This document shows positions 34,906 through 46,000 of a DNA stretch of 64,000 bases, one piece after another; position 1 is the stretch's first letter, and every line of letters begins with the position of its first letter. The translations under genes were made by a program, and so were the position numbers. The notes under the pieces are model-generated. The model had not been told where the DNA came from and searched no databases. It worked only from the letters and a program-made list of their open reading frames with translations. The stretch is from Mimachlamys varia (lineage: Eukaryota > Mollusca > Bivalvia > Pectinida > Pectinidae): contig OX392530.1 in the NCBI GenBank assembly GCA_947623455.1, positions 36,425,405-36,489,404 of the forward strand. Reading direction: 5' to 3'.

Positions 34906-35243
34906 TTTGTGGTGTAATGCTAGTATTTATGTTACGTTATATATGTTAAGTTGATTTAAACAGTATTTTTATTTTCAGAAATACATATACATTAATAAAT
35001 ACAAATACATAGTTAGAAGGATTTGACGACAAGACATATAGTCTTATTTTAAGCCATCTCCTTGTATATATTAAGTTGTGTGTGAAAGTGTATGTGCGAA
35101 GGTGTGTGCGTGTTTTCTAATTCATATGTCCGTCTGTAAGGAGAGGGCTTGTATAGGCTTTTACCTGTTGCCCAATCTTATTGAATATTATTCAATAAAA
35201 TCCGTGTGAAATGAAAAAAAAATATACGTTTAACTCTCAACTT

Positions 35244-35435
35244 AGGGGCGCGGTGGCACTCTATCACTAGCCCTCCACCTCTGGGTTGCGAGACCCATGT
35301 GGAACATTTGCTAGGTACCGACCATATATTGATGTTTGCTATACGGGTACACCGGTTTTTCTCCTCCTCCAGAACCAGGCACGTTCCTAATGACCCTGGC
35401 TGTTAATGTGACGTAAATCAAAAACAAAAACAAAT
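35244..35435 (+). mobile_element. truncated SINE, unit 2
   Basis: Same truncated SINE as 33230-33420, at the same place in the unit; it spread by tandem duplication, not by fresh insertion. Confidence 0.65.
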
Positions 35436-35445
35436 TGACTCTCAC

Positions 35446-35515
35446 CTGATGCGTTGATGACCATCTTTGTTGTCATTACTGACCAGATGACCAGCAAGTA
35501 CCGGTAAAACTCCAT
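35446..35515 (-). CDS. gene B exon 1, copy 2: signal peptide
   Basis: Identical in all 70 coding bases and in the donor to copy 1. ATG at 35515. Could splice to 31405 if transcription starts in this unit, which would make copy 1 part of the intron. Confidence 0.65.
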
Positions 35516-35930
35516 GTCTGTTTCTCACGCCTTGTCTAAACCACCGCTTACTAACCAGGAAGTTTAAACATGATACGATTACACAGGTATGTATTGTGTT
35601 TAAAACTACCTGGTTGGAATCGATTCTGAGAACTACATTAACTGAATGTACAAAAAGTTATATTTGCCAGGCTGGCTTCTTGCCAAAATGATAAAATGGT
35701 GAATTAATGAATTGTCCCTTTAATCTTATTTATAATTTGCAAATATGTTTTTACTTATAATAAGGCATTTTTGATAAACCTTTATTTGTTCGCATTGCGG
35801 GCGGTTATCTCTAAATGTGTAATCAGAATGTTTGTTTGATACATTCCTTAAACAAACCGTATTCAAATAAATTTGAAATCATCTGTCGGTGTAATTTAGA
35901 TATAATTGGAATCATGCACTATTCAGTTTC

Positions 35931-35967
<37 letters not shown>

Positions 35968-35968
35968 G
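35931..35968 (+). repeat. GAT/ATG microsatellite, cassette 2
   Basis: Twelve uninterrupted repeats, lacking the TTG interruption of the other cassettes. Confidence 0.9.
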
Positions 35969-36590
35969 CTCGGCTTTTAAAGCATACATTGCATACTTAT
36001 ACATACAAAAAATAACCAATTATCATTATTAGGAGTTTCTGAATTTAGGAAACCAAAAAATCGAGTGCTATGGTCATGTACACAGTGAAAGTCCGAAGGA
36101 AACTAATGTCAACTTTAGTCAACAACATTTTGCCGATGACTAAATGTACTCGTGCTTATACCCATTTCATAATAACATTGAACAGAAAGATCTTAGAAAT
36201 GACACGAACAACATGATATATTAAATATTAACTAGAATTACTGGATTGACTTGTGTTGGCCACATGTTCATGATGATGTTAATTGAGTAATTATTCAATT
36301 AATTATTGAACATACTAGTTTGCCAACCTGTGAACCCTTATCTGATGTGTTCACTGATGTGTCGAAGAATGACTGCTTATGATCTAGAAACATTGTAAGC
36401 AAAAGAAAGAAGACCGTACTGTAAAGGTTTTGGTTTAAAGAAAAAATATACCATACGGACCAATACCTACGGCAATGAAAACATGAGCATATCCGAAATT
36501 GGCCCTAACACGGGTAGAACAGCAGTGCCAAAGTAAGTGGGGACAAGAAAAGATAAATGAAGGATAAGAACAAAACCAAAGGTCAAGTGG

Positions 36591-36905
36591 TTCCAAAACT
36601 GCAACGCATCATATATTGGAGAGAAGGGAAGACGTTTTGGTGTTCGTCGTGGTGAACACAGGAAAGATACTAACACACAAAAAGGAAAGAAATTCGCCCA
36701 GATCAGAAAAGAAGAAGGAGGAGTTACAAATAAACAAATCGGCTATCACAGACTATGCCGTACAGAGCAATCATGTGATTGACTGGGAAAACTCAAAAGT
36801 GTTATAGACAGAGAGATGAATCTGCTGAGACGGCAAATCAAAGAAGCAATCTGGAAACGCCGTAGTGGGCCTAGGTTTATACGTTTAACTTGTGTATCGG
36901 ACTGG
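36591..36905 (+). pseudogene. degraded GIY-YIG tail, unit 3
   Basis: Same relic as units 1, 2 and 4, with the same frame break and stop. Confidence 0.6.
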
Positions 36906-37243
36906 TTTGTGGTGTAATGCTAGTATTTATGTTACGTTATGTATGTTAAGTTGATTTAAACAGTATTTTTATTTTCAGAAATACATATACATTAATAAAT
37001 ACAATTACATAGTTAGAAGGATCTGACGACAAGACATATAGTCTTATTTTAAGCCATCTCCTTGTATATATTAAGTTGTGTGTGAAAGTGTATGTGCGAA
37101 GGTGTGTGCGTGTTTTCTAATTCATATGTCCGTCTGTAAGGAGAGGGCTTGTATAGGCTTTTACCTGTTGCCCAATCTTATTGAATATTATTCAATAAAA
37201 TCCTTGTGAAATGAAAAAAAAATATACGTTTAACTCTCAACTT

Positions 37244-37435
37244 AGGGGCGCGGTGGCAATCTATCACTAGCCCTCAACCTCTGGGTTGCGAGACCCATGT
37301 GGAACATTTGCTAGGTACCGACCATATGTTGGTGTTTGCTATACGGGTACTTCGGTTTTTCTCCTCCTTCAGAACCAGGCACGTCCCTAATGACCCTGGC
37401 TGTTAATGTGACGTAAATCAAAAACAAAAACAAAT
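37244..37435 (+). mobile_element. truncated SINE, unit 3
   Basis: Same truncated SINE as in unit 1, next to the exon donor. Confidence 0.65.
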
Positions 37436-37445
37436 TGACTCTCAC

Positions 37446-37515
37446 CTGATGCGTTGATGACCATCTTTGTTGTCATTACTGACCAGATGACCAGCAAGTA
37501 CCGGTAAAACTCCAT
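37446..37515 (-). CDS. gene B exon 1, copy 3: signal peptide
   Basis: Identical coding bases and donor to copies 1, 2 and 4; ATG at 37515. Confidence 0.65.
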
Positions 37516-37930
37516 GTCTGTTTCTCACGCCTTGTCTAAACCACCGCTTACTAACCAGGAAGTTTAAACATGATACGATTACACAGGTATGTATTGTGTT
37601 TAAAACTACCTGGTTGGAATCGATTCTGAGAACTACATTAACTGAATGTACAAAAAGTTATATTTGCCAGGCTGGCTTCTTGCCAAAATGATAAAATGGT
37701 GAATTAATGAATTGTCCCTTTAATCTTATTTATAATTTGCAAATATGTTTTTACTTATAATAAGGCATTTTTGATAAACCTTTATTTGTTCGCATTGCGG
37801 GCGGTTATCTCTAAATGTGTAATCAGAATGTTTGTTTGATACATTCCTTAAACAAACCGTATTCAAATAAATTTGAAATCATCTGTCGGTGTAATTTAGA
37901 TATAATTGGAATCATGCACTATTCAGTTTC

Positions 37931-37968
37931 GATGATGATGATGATGATGATGATGATGTTGATGATGG
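37931..37968 (+). repeat. GAT/ATG microsatellite, cassette 3
   Basis: Nine repeats, one TTG interruption, two repeats: the shortest of the four. Confidence 0.9.
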
Positions 37969-38590
37969 TTCGGCTTTTAAAGCATACATTGCATACTTAT
38001 ACATACAAAAAATAACCAATTATCATTATTAGGAATTTCTGAATTTAGGAAACCAAAAAATCGAGTGCTATGGTCATGTACACAGTGAAAGTCCGAAGGA
38101 AACTAATGTCAACTTTAGTCAACAACATTTTGCCGATGACTAAATGTACTCGTGCTTATACCCATTTCATAATAACATTGAACAGAGAGATCTTAGAAAT
38201 GACACGAACAACATGATATATTAAATATTAACTAGAATTACTGGATTGACTTTTGTTGGCCACATGTTCATGATGATGTTAATTGATTAATTATTCAATT
38301 AATTATTGAACATGCTAGTTTGCCAACCTGTGAACCCTTATCTGATGTGTTCACTGATGTGTCGAAGAATGACTGCTTATGATCTAGAAACATTGTAAGC
38401 AAAAGAAAGAAGACCGTACTGTAAAGGTTTTGCTTTAAAGAAAAAATATACCATACGGACCAATACCTACGGCAATGAAAACATGAGCATATCCGGAATT
38501 GGCCCTAACACGGGTAGAACAGCAGTGTCAAAGTAGGTGGGGACAAGAAAAGATAAATGAAGTATAAGAACAAAACCAAAGGTCAAGTGG

Positions 38591-38905
38591 TTCCAAAACT
38601 GCAACGCATCATATATTGGAGAGAAGGGAAGACGTTTTGGTGTTCGTCGTGGTGAACACAGGAAATATACTAACACACAAAAAGGAAAGAAATTCGCCCA
38701 GATCAGAAAAGAAGAAGGAGGAGTTACAAATAAACAAATCGGCTATCACAGACTATGCCGTACAGAGCAATCATGTGATTGACTGGGAAAACTCAAAAGT
38801 GTTATAGACAGAGAGAGAAATCTGCTGAGACGGCAAATCAAAGAAGCAATCTGGAAACGCCGTAGTGGGCCTAGGTTTATACGTTTAACTTGTGTATCGG
38901 ACTGG
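38591..38905 (+). pseudogene. degraded GIY-YIG tail, unit 4
   Basis: Same relic as in the other units. Confidence 0.6.
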
Positions 38906-39243
38906 TTTGTGGTGTAATGCTAGTATTTATGTTACGTTATATATGTTAAGTTGATTTAAACAATATTTTTATTTTCAGAAATACATATACATTAATAAAT
39001 ACAAATACATAGTTAGAAGGATCTGACGACAAGACATATAGTCTTATTTTAAGCCATCTCCTTGTATATATTAAGTTGTGTGTGAAAGTGTATGTGCGAA
39101 GGTGTGTGCGTGTTTTCTAATTCATATGTCCGTCTGTAAGGAGAGGCTTGTATAGGCTTTTACCTGTTGCCCAATCTTATTGAATATTATTCAATAAAAT
39201 CCTTGTGAAATGAAAAAAAAAATATACGTTTAACTCTCAACTT

Positions 39244-39435
39244 AGGGGCGCGGTGGCACTCTATCACTAGCCCTCAACCTCTGGGTTGCGAGACCCATGT
39301 GGAACATTTGCTAGGTACCGACCATATGTTGGTGTTTGCTATACGGGTATTCCGGTTTTTCTCCTCCTTCAGAACCAGGCACGTCCCTAATGACCCTGGC
39401 TGTTAATGTGACGTAAATCAAAAACAAAAACAAAT
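39244..39435 (+). mobile_element. truncated SINE, unit 4
   Basis: Same truncated SINE as in unit 1, next to the exon donor. Confidence 0.65.
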
Positions 39436-39445
39436 TGACTCTCAC

Positions 39446-39515
39446 CTGATGCGTTGATGACCATCTTTGTTGTCATTACTGACCAGATGACCAGCAAGTA
39501 CCGGTAAAACTCCAT
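39446..39515 (-). CDS. gene B exon 1, copy 4: signal peptide
   Basis: Identical coding bases and donor; ATG at 39515. Outermost intact copy, 8 kb from the F5/8C exon. Confidence 0.65.
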
Positions 39516-39930
39516 GTCTGTTTCTCACGCCTTGTCTAAACCACCGCTTACTAACCAGGAAGTTTAAACATGATACGATTACACAGGTATGTATTGTGTT
39601 TAAAACTACCTGGTTGGAATCGATTCTGAGAACTACATTAAATGAATGTACAAAAAGTTATATTTGCCAGGCTGGCTACTTGCCAAAATGATAAAATGGT
39701 GAATTAATGAATTGTCCCTTTAATCTTATTTATAATTTGTAAATATGTTTTTACTTATAATAAGGCATTTTTGATAAACCTTTATTTGTTCGCATTGCGG
39801 GCGGTTATCTCTAAATGTTTAATCAGAATGATTGTTTGATACATTCCTTAAACAAACCGTATTCAAATAAATTTGAAATCATCTGTCGGTGTAATTTAGA
39901 TATAATTGGAATCATGCACTATTCAGTTTC

Positions 39931-39970
<40 letters not shown>

Positions 39971-39980
39971 TTGATGATGG
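39931..39980 (+). repeat. GAT/ATG microsatellite, cassette 4
   Basis: Thirteen repeats, one TTG interruption, two repeats. Confidence 0.9.
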
Positions 39981-40349
39981 TTCGGCTTTTAAAGCATACA
40001 TTGCATACTTATACATACAAAAAATAACCAATTATCATTATTAGGAATTTCTGAATTTAGGAAACCAAAAAATCGAGTGCTATGGTCATGTACACAGTGA
40101 AAGTCCGAAGGAAACTAATGTCAACTTTAGTCAACAACATTTTGCCGATGACTAAATGTACTCGTGCTTATACCCATTTCATAATAACATTGAACAGAGA
40201 GATCTTAGAAATGACACGAACAACATGATATATTAAATATTAACTAGAATTACTGGATTGACTTTTGTTGGCCACATGTTCATGATGATGTTAATTGATT
40301 AATTATTCAATTAATTATTGAACATGCTAGTTTGCCAACCTGTGAACCC

Positions 40350-40500
40350 TTATCTGATGTGTTCACCACTTGTACCCTCTGAGTTAATACATTTAGTATT
40401 GACCAGACCATCAGCAGACACTGGAAATATATCCATGTCTTGTTAGCTATAACGTCAACACCTTGTCTGTATAACCAGCCATCCAGGAAATTAATACGTG
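40350..40500 (-). pseudogene. decayed fifth signal-peptide exon
   Basis: Homologous to gene A exon 1 along its length. The frame CLLMVWSILNVL then VVNTS matches LLTIWSVLLILTVVNTS of gene A, but the ATG equivalent (40434-40436) is one base out of frame with it and the donor is CAG|ATAAGG where A has CAG|GTAAGC. The leader nearby keeps TCCAGGAAATT. It marks the outer end of the tandem array, whose last bases (TCTGATGTGTTCAC) are the 3' end of this exon. Confidence 0.7.
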
Positions 40501-41236
40501 AATTTGAAATGCTATACACAGCTGCTCACCTACATAAACATGCACACATACACCCGTTATTATACTTATCCTTTCTAATACACCTTGGTATTTTGTAAAT
40601 CAAAACACTTACGTAGCTATACATAGCAATTGCTTATGTCAAATCAATTGTGAAGCATGATAATAATCTACGCCAGCTATAGAAAACAACAAACCCTATA
40701 CAATGAACATTTCAGTGAAACCCGACTGGCTTGCCGATTTTCAGTCTTACAGTACATGGCGCTTCGCCATTTTTTTTTCACGGTCGAACGCGTCCGTGAC
40801 CTTAGTTAATTTACAAAAAAAAATATATATATGTATAGGTTACCGGTGACGGGTCGTCAGTAATAGATCATTAAAAAAAACATTAAAAACTGCACGTAAG
40901 GAGGCCGCTTTGAATTAGTGGTATAAAGACAAAGTTATGTTGTGTGATAGGTTCCAAATGAGACTTTTTAGGATATTTTTGAACAGTGGTTTTCTCCATA
41001 TTTTTTTTTCTCTGGTCTCTTGTCTAAGTCACAGGCCACATTTTGAAAAAAAATCGATATCTGTCATTCTGAACACGTGTTTATCATCTTAATAAATGTA
41101 TTTATAAACACGTTAAAGGGAAAGAGGGAATAAGTGCAATAATTGCATAAATCGACCAGAATTACAGAGATTCGCGCGGTCATACTGTCAATTTCGATAT
41201 ATTTGGACACGTTTTACAGAATTGAACATTTGTGTT

Positions 41237-41450
41237 TCTCGGTTGGCCGAGTGGTTAAGGTGTCATGATATTCTGCCACTAGCCCTCCACCTCTTGGTTA
41301 CGAATTCGAATCCAACGTTGGGCAGTTGCTTGGTACTGACCGTACATGTAGGTCGGTGGGTTTTTTTTCTCCGGGTACTTTCCTCCACCTCCAAAACCTG
41401 GCACGTCTTTAATGACCTTTGCTGTTAATAGGACGTAAAACAAAAATAAA
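41237..41450 (+). mobile_element. tRNA-derived SINE
   Basis: Head TTGGCCGAGTGGTTAAGGTG (A box) and GGTTACGAATTCGAATCC (B box), body TAGGTCGGTGGG, CTCCGGG and CCTCCACCTCCAAAACCTGG, end TTAATAGGACGTAAAAC with an A-rich tail. Same family as 5852-6045 and more complete. Confidence 0.8.
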
Positions 41451-42050
41451 TCAAAACCTGATTACATGGTACGTCATGTGACTATTCTGTCCCGCCCCGT
41501 CACAGCAACATCGTGTCATGTAAACAAAAGCACGTGCGCCATGTTAAGAACCATATGAAACAGTTACAATGTATGGCAAACTCTTAGCCTTATTATGATA
41601 CTTATATAAGTGTAAACATATATAGCTCGGCCTCGAACCTTACACACTAATCATATTTTAAAGTCTATCTTTAAGTGGTATATTTGATGAAGAGATTGGG
41701 AGTCCATTAGGGAAACATGCAATAATTATCTACCTAATTGAAGTTATAAACAGACCAAATACATGATATTGCTCAATTAAGTTCATAGATGTAGTTGATT
41801 CTTATTTTTTTTACAATTGATACCAATAATCCGATCATTCACATGGAAATAGGCGAGGTGTTGCTATACTGTAGAAAGATACCTTTTACAGATCATTTTG
41901 AATAATGCCGACAAACGTAGACAAACATTTGGATATAAAGATTTTGTGAACATGTTATTTGGTCGCCATCAAAGCCACATTAGGAGAAAATAAACCAGAG
42001 AATACGGAGCTTCAACAAAATCATAATCCTGCCTCAAAATGTATTAAACT

Positions 42051-42110
42051 AGAGACAAAATATTATCCACACCGAGATCTTTAAAAAGTACAAGAAAATA
42101 AGAGCAGGGA
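42051..42110 (-). mobile_element. small P1 tail relic
   Basis: Reverse complement of the P1 block CTTATTTTCTTGTACTTTTT with flanking CACACCGAGATC. Very short; low confidence. Confidence 0.3.
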
Positions 42111-42919
42111 TGCAGCTGTCACGAAAGAGATAGTTCACGATTGAAACATTCCTAGTATTTATAATTATATCATATTCAGTAGTAGTGTGCTCTGCTGTTG
42201 TGTTGTCACTTTGCTTTCCATATCCCAATACTCTCTCATCCCATCAGCTGTTGCCATAGTTTAATTGATCGGCTTTGAGGTTGATTCATTGATCTTATTT
42301 TCAAAACACGGATTGTTTAATACATATCAGTTATACATGTATCTTGTTATAACTCTAAGACAGACATACCTTTCAAGCAGTCCTCTGTTTAATCTTTCCG
42401 AAAGGCCGTTTATTTTACACGCCGTTCATTTGTTAACGTTGAGGTGTCCAGTCATCTCAAAAAGCGCCATATTTTTTATTATATTTAACATATAGACAGT
42501 GTAATTTTTTTTTTTTTTATCTATTTCCAACCTTGTTTAATGATTTTTTTCTGACATTGTCTATTGATCTTGTTAATGAAGTTTTGTACACTTATTGAGT
42601 TTTTATTTGAGAACAACATCATTCAAAATACTATTAAGTTGGTATTTTCTTGTGTACCAAGACGATCATGAACATACACGTGTATATAATTACTTACAAA
42701 ATCATATATAAACCATGCATTAAAACATTACACAGAAATATCAATTATCATTCTTGAATGACAGGTATCATTTACTTACATGCTAATACTGATTACTGCA
42801 GTTTCTTTTACTGACAATGTGTAAATTTTATCTGACTGAAGTTGAATAATAACAATATATAATGCAATAAAAACCAAGCAACTTATGAATTATATTTTGT
42901 CGGCTTTTACCAATCTTAC

Positions 42920-43054
42920 CTTGATCACATGCATGGCCTTGCCACCCTGCTTCACATCCTGGTACTTTACAACTTCCGGTTATTTTGTCACATCCGGGCG
43001 TGGAACAATGACACGTGTGGCTACAGTCCACGCCAAACGTACCAAGACTACATG
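42920..43054 (-). CDS. gene C EGF module 4
   Basis: A 135-nt phase 1-1 exon (acceptor TTTTTGCAG, donor G|GTAAGA). CSLGTFGVDCSHTCHCSTPGC, in two parts CSLGTFGVDC and SHTCHCSTPGC, then VPGCEAGWQGHACDQ. Nearly the same as module 3. Confidence 0.82.
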
Positions 43055-46000
43055 CTGCAAAAAGGAGACAATGGTAATATGATGCAGCCATGGTTAATCA
43101 AACGCGTAAATGACATTGCCATAAGGGTCAGGTATTTTCCTGATTAACGAAGAGCAGGTGAATACTATTTCAATGTTTTAAGAGTGGATTTTGATTTCAT
43201 TTTCAACATATAGATATGCTTAGTAATACCTTACATTTGCCTGATATAGTTATCATGCTAAATATTTCATTACTCAGTTCAAACTAGCAAATATTTTGAT
43301 AAAATGGAACTATAACATATTGCAATGGTTTAAGGGTTTTGCTGACCACGTCGATCGTATATGCCCTTCTTAGCTTGAAATAAAGGACACAACAGACTCT
43401 TCTACATCAGATGCTTATCTCGATCTCTACTTAAACAACGATCAACATTGACAGCCTACTACTAAGCTATACGATAAACGTGACGATTGCAATTATCTGA
43501 TCGTGAACTTTCCCTTTCTTGATAATAACATATCTGCTTCCCCAACATATGGTATTAACATTTCGCAGTTAAATAGATATTCTAGGGCTTGCTCTATTTA
43601 TCGTGATTTTTGTGATCGATGTCGACTGCTGACAAACAAAGTAACAACACATAGATTCGGGGATGCAGGTTGATGAGAAATTTGAGTAAGTTTTATGGTC
43701 GCCATCTTTGTCTAATTGAGAAATATTCTGTATCTTTGTGTGATATGAAGATGGACGTTTTGTGGATGCTCTTTAGTGTGCTAACTTGTTGTGATTGACA
43801 ATGATGACATTGTTCTTATTTCGAAAACTTGATGTTTACTTGGATGTGACCAATATTTACATAGCGGGAAGATGCTTGCTCTTCCAGAACACCTGGTCTT
43901 ATTCTCTTGAACTTTTACAGGGGTTCCGTGTGGATCTTTTCTTATTTTCGTATGTTCCTCCTAGTTTAATCGATTTTGAGTTCGGATTATTGTTTTGTTG
44001 GCGCTTTGGTATTCATTATTTTTTATATGCAGTGTACAATGTATACTTGGATGTAACCTAAATTTACATGACCGTGTGGTCGATAAAGCTGAAGACGCTT
44101 ACCTTTCCGAAATATCTGATCTTATTCACTTATACTTTTTTCAGGGCCTCCGTGTTATCTTCTTTTTGTTCATATTTTTCGTCTGGTTCGATTGATTTGT
44201 TTTCTGAACATGGTTTTGCTGACGCTACGATATTCTCTGTTCATTGTATTATATAGACGCATTATACTTTGGTAAGTTTACATGTAAAAGTAACGTGCAC
44301 AAGAGAAACCTACAAGCATCCTTACATTACAAACATCTTAGCATGCATGTGTAAGTTAATAATTCAGTAACACCTTATAAATCTAGCAATGGAAAAGTGT
44401 TATTCGTATTCAACCCATCTTACCTTCATAACATGCATTCCCTTGCCATCCTGCCTCACATCCTGACACAGTACAATTTCCGGTTACTCTGTCACATCCG
44501 GGTGTGGAACAATGACACGTGTGGCTACAGTCCACGCCGAACGCGCCAAGTCTACATGCTGCATAAAGTAAACAAAGTATTTCGTCATCATATGTGTTTT
44601 TCGATAGAAGGAAATATATCTAACATGTGATATAAATAGCCTTAAAATGAACTTCCCGAGCAGAAGATTCGGTTTAGATTACGATAATTTTGTATTATGA
44701 GACACGGTGTCTAGTGGTAGGACGCCGGGCTTGTGACGGAAGATCTAAGTTAGCACATCGAATTACTTCTTTATTCATAACGGTCGTTATGTACACGCAT
44801 TGACACAGTTACACAGTGATTCAGTTGTTACGCTGTGGAAAGTCGCACGTAACAACTGCACGGCGCCGCAATGTTTGCGTTTCCGTCAATGAATATAGTT
44901 GCGCATCAATGGAATCAAAAGTTTGCAAAACACCATTTATTGTATAATCAGACGAAAATGATCCCAAATATATTCCATGTTTCAAAATTTTGAAGGAACC
45001 AAACAATTGCAGTCAGCAAAACTCAAGAAGGGAGAGGTGTAAATGTAAAGTTATAACTGATATACATTTTTTTTATAAACGTTACATTGACCAAGTAATA
45101 ATACTCTATATATGAAACGTGTTTGTCCCTACTTCATTAGCAAGTACATTTATACGTTTAACACTAAAATCATATTCTTATAAACGCTAATTGATATACA
45201 TACATTATGTATATATACACCTGTATATACATATGATGTTTTATTTGAAAGTAATATATTATTTTGACTTACCTAAACCTATAGTGCCACTATTTTACCA
45301 ATCTTACCCTCATCACATGCGTTCCCTTGCCATCCTGCCACACATCCTGGCACTGCGCAACTTCCGGTAAATCCATCACATCCAGGTGTAGAACAATGAC
45401 ACGTGCTACTACAGTCCACGCCAAATTCCCCTATGTCACATTCTACAGTAAAGACATAATACGGAGTTGGCTATCGTTGTGCTTTACATATCCAAGACAT
45501 GTAATTTAAGCATTAACGATGAGTAATGGTCTTGGGGACTTTTTATTATTTCATTTAAATGGCTGACAATGTCGTTTCCTGTTATTCCAACTTTATATAT
45601 TGAAAACAGCAGGTAAATGGAAGTTTATAATAATACACTGATATTAAGTTAAGTTAGTGATATTTACAAAATGAAAGGAATCTATTCAGCTCGTTAACAT
45701 CTGTTCCATGTAATTGTAAGGTTGACTTTAAATTAGTCAATTTCTACACTAGTCTCGAATTAGCAGATTCTTCCCATTCTCCGGCCGGACAATTACTTTT
45801 AAGTTATGAAAAATAATCCACTCTGGTTTATATTTGATAAGAAATTTGTAAATGGTGCTTTAACCATTTTCTAACTAATTCTATAAGATCTTTCATTACT
45901 TTTAACAAGTTATGTTTTGTTACCATATATTTCCTTGGATCACAAACGGTCGTAGTGATATCATTTCATGGCAATTATCATATCTGTTAAAGGTGAACTA

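Larger units (their letters stand above)
32345..40366. repeat. four-unit 2.0-kb tandem array carrying gene B first exons
   Basis: Units start with GTCGAAGAATGACTGC at 32345, 34361, 36361 and 38361, and the last ends at 40366 (TCTGATGTGTTCAC). They are near-identical, differing by scattered substitutions and microsatellite length. Plus-strand order in each unit: degraded GIY-YIG tail of a Penelope-like element, its AATAAA/poly-A end, a truncated SINE, the minus-strand gene B signal-peptide exon, a conserved leader with ETS-like site, and about 850 bp of upstream DNA with a GAT repeat. The high identity implies recent unequal exchange or duplication. Confidence 0.95.
40500..42915. other. spacer between array and gene C; gene C 3' end not found
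   Basis: Apart from the SINE at 41237-41450 and a small P1 relic at 42051-42110, I see no motif. The terminal exons of gene C (membrane segment or tail) should lie here if the gene is complete, but none can be identified with confidence. A T-run is at 42507-42520. Confidence 0.35.

Noticed and set aside
32451..38676. Repeated minus-strand 69-residue frames beginning MLVSFLCSP or MLVYFLCSP in each array unit
   Set aside because: They are the antisense of the degraded GIY-YIG tail; they are conserved only because the units are recent duplicates.
33800..40027. Four plus-strand frames with runs of methionine
   Set aside because: Produced by the GAT/ATG microsatellite upstream of each signal-peptide exon; no coding support.
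32345..40366. CRISPR-like or satellite interpretation of the tandem array
   Set aside because: Units are 2 kb, few in number, hold a spliceable exon and retroelement debris, and there are no short repeats with unique spacers.
41237..41320. Possible tRNA gene (A and B box present)
   Set aside because: The sequence continues into a conserved SINE body with an A-rich end and lacks a clean cloverleaf, so it is a tRNA-derived SINE head.
42828..42919. Hydrophobic stretch (LLGFYCIIYC) directly after EGF module 4, a possible membrane segment
   Set aside because: It is read-through past a consensus GTAAGA donor that all sibling modules use, so it is most likely intron.
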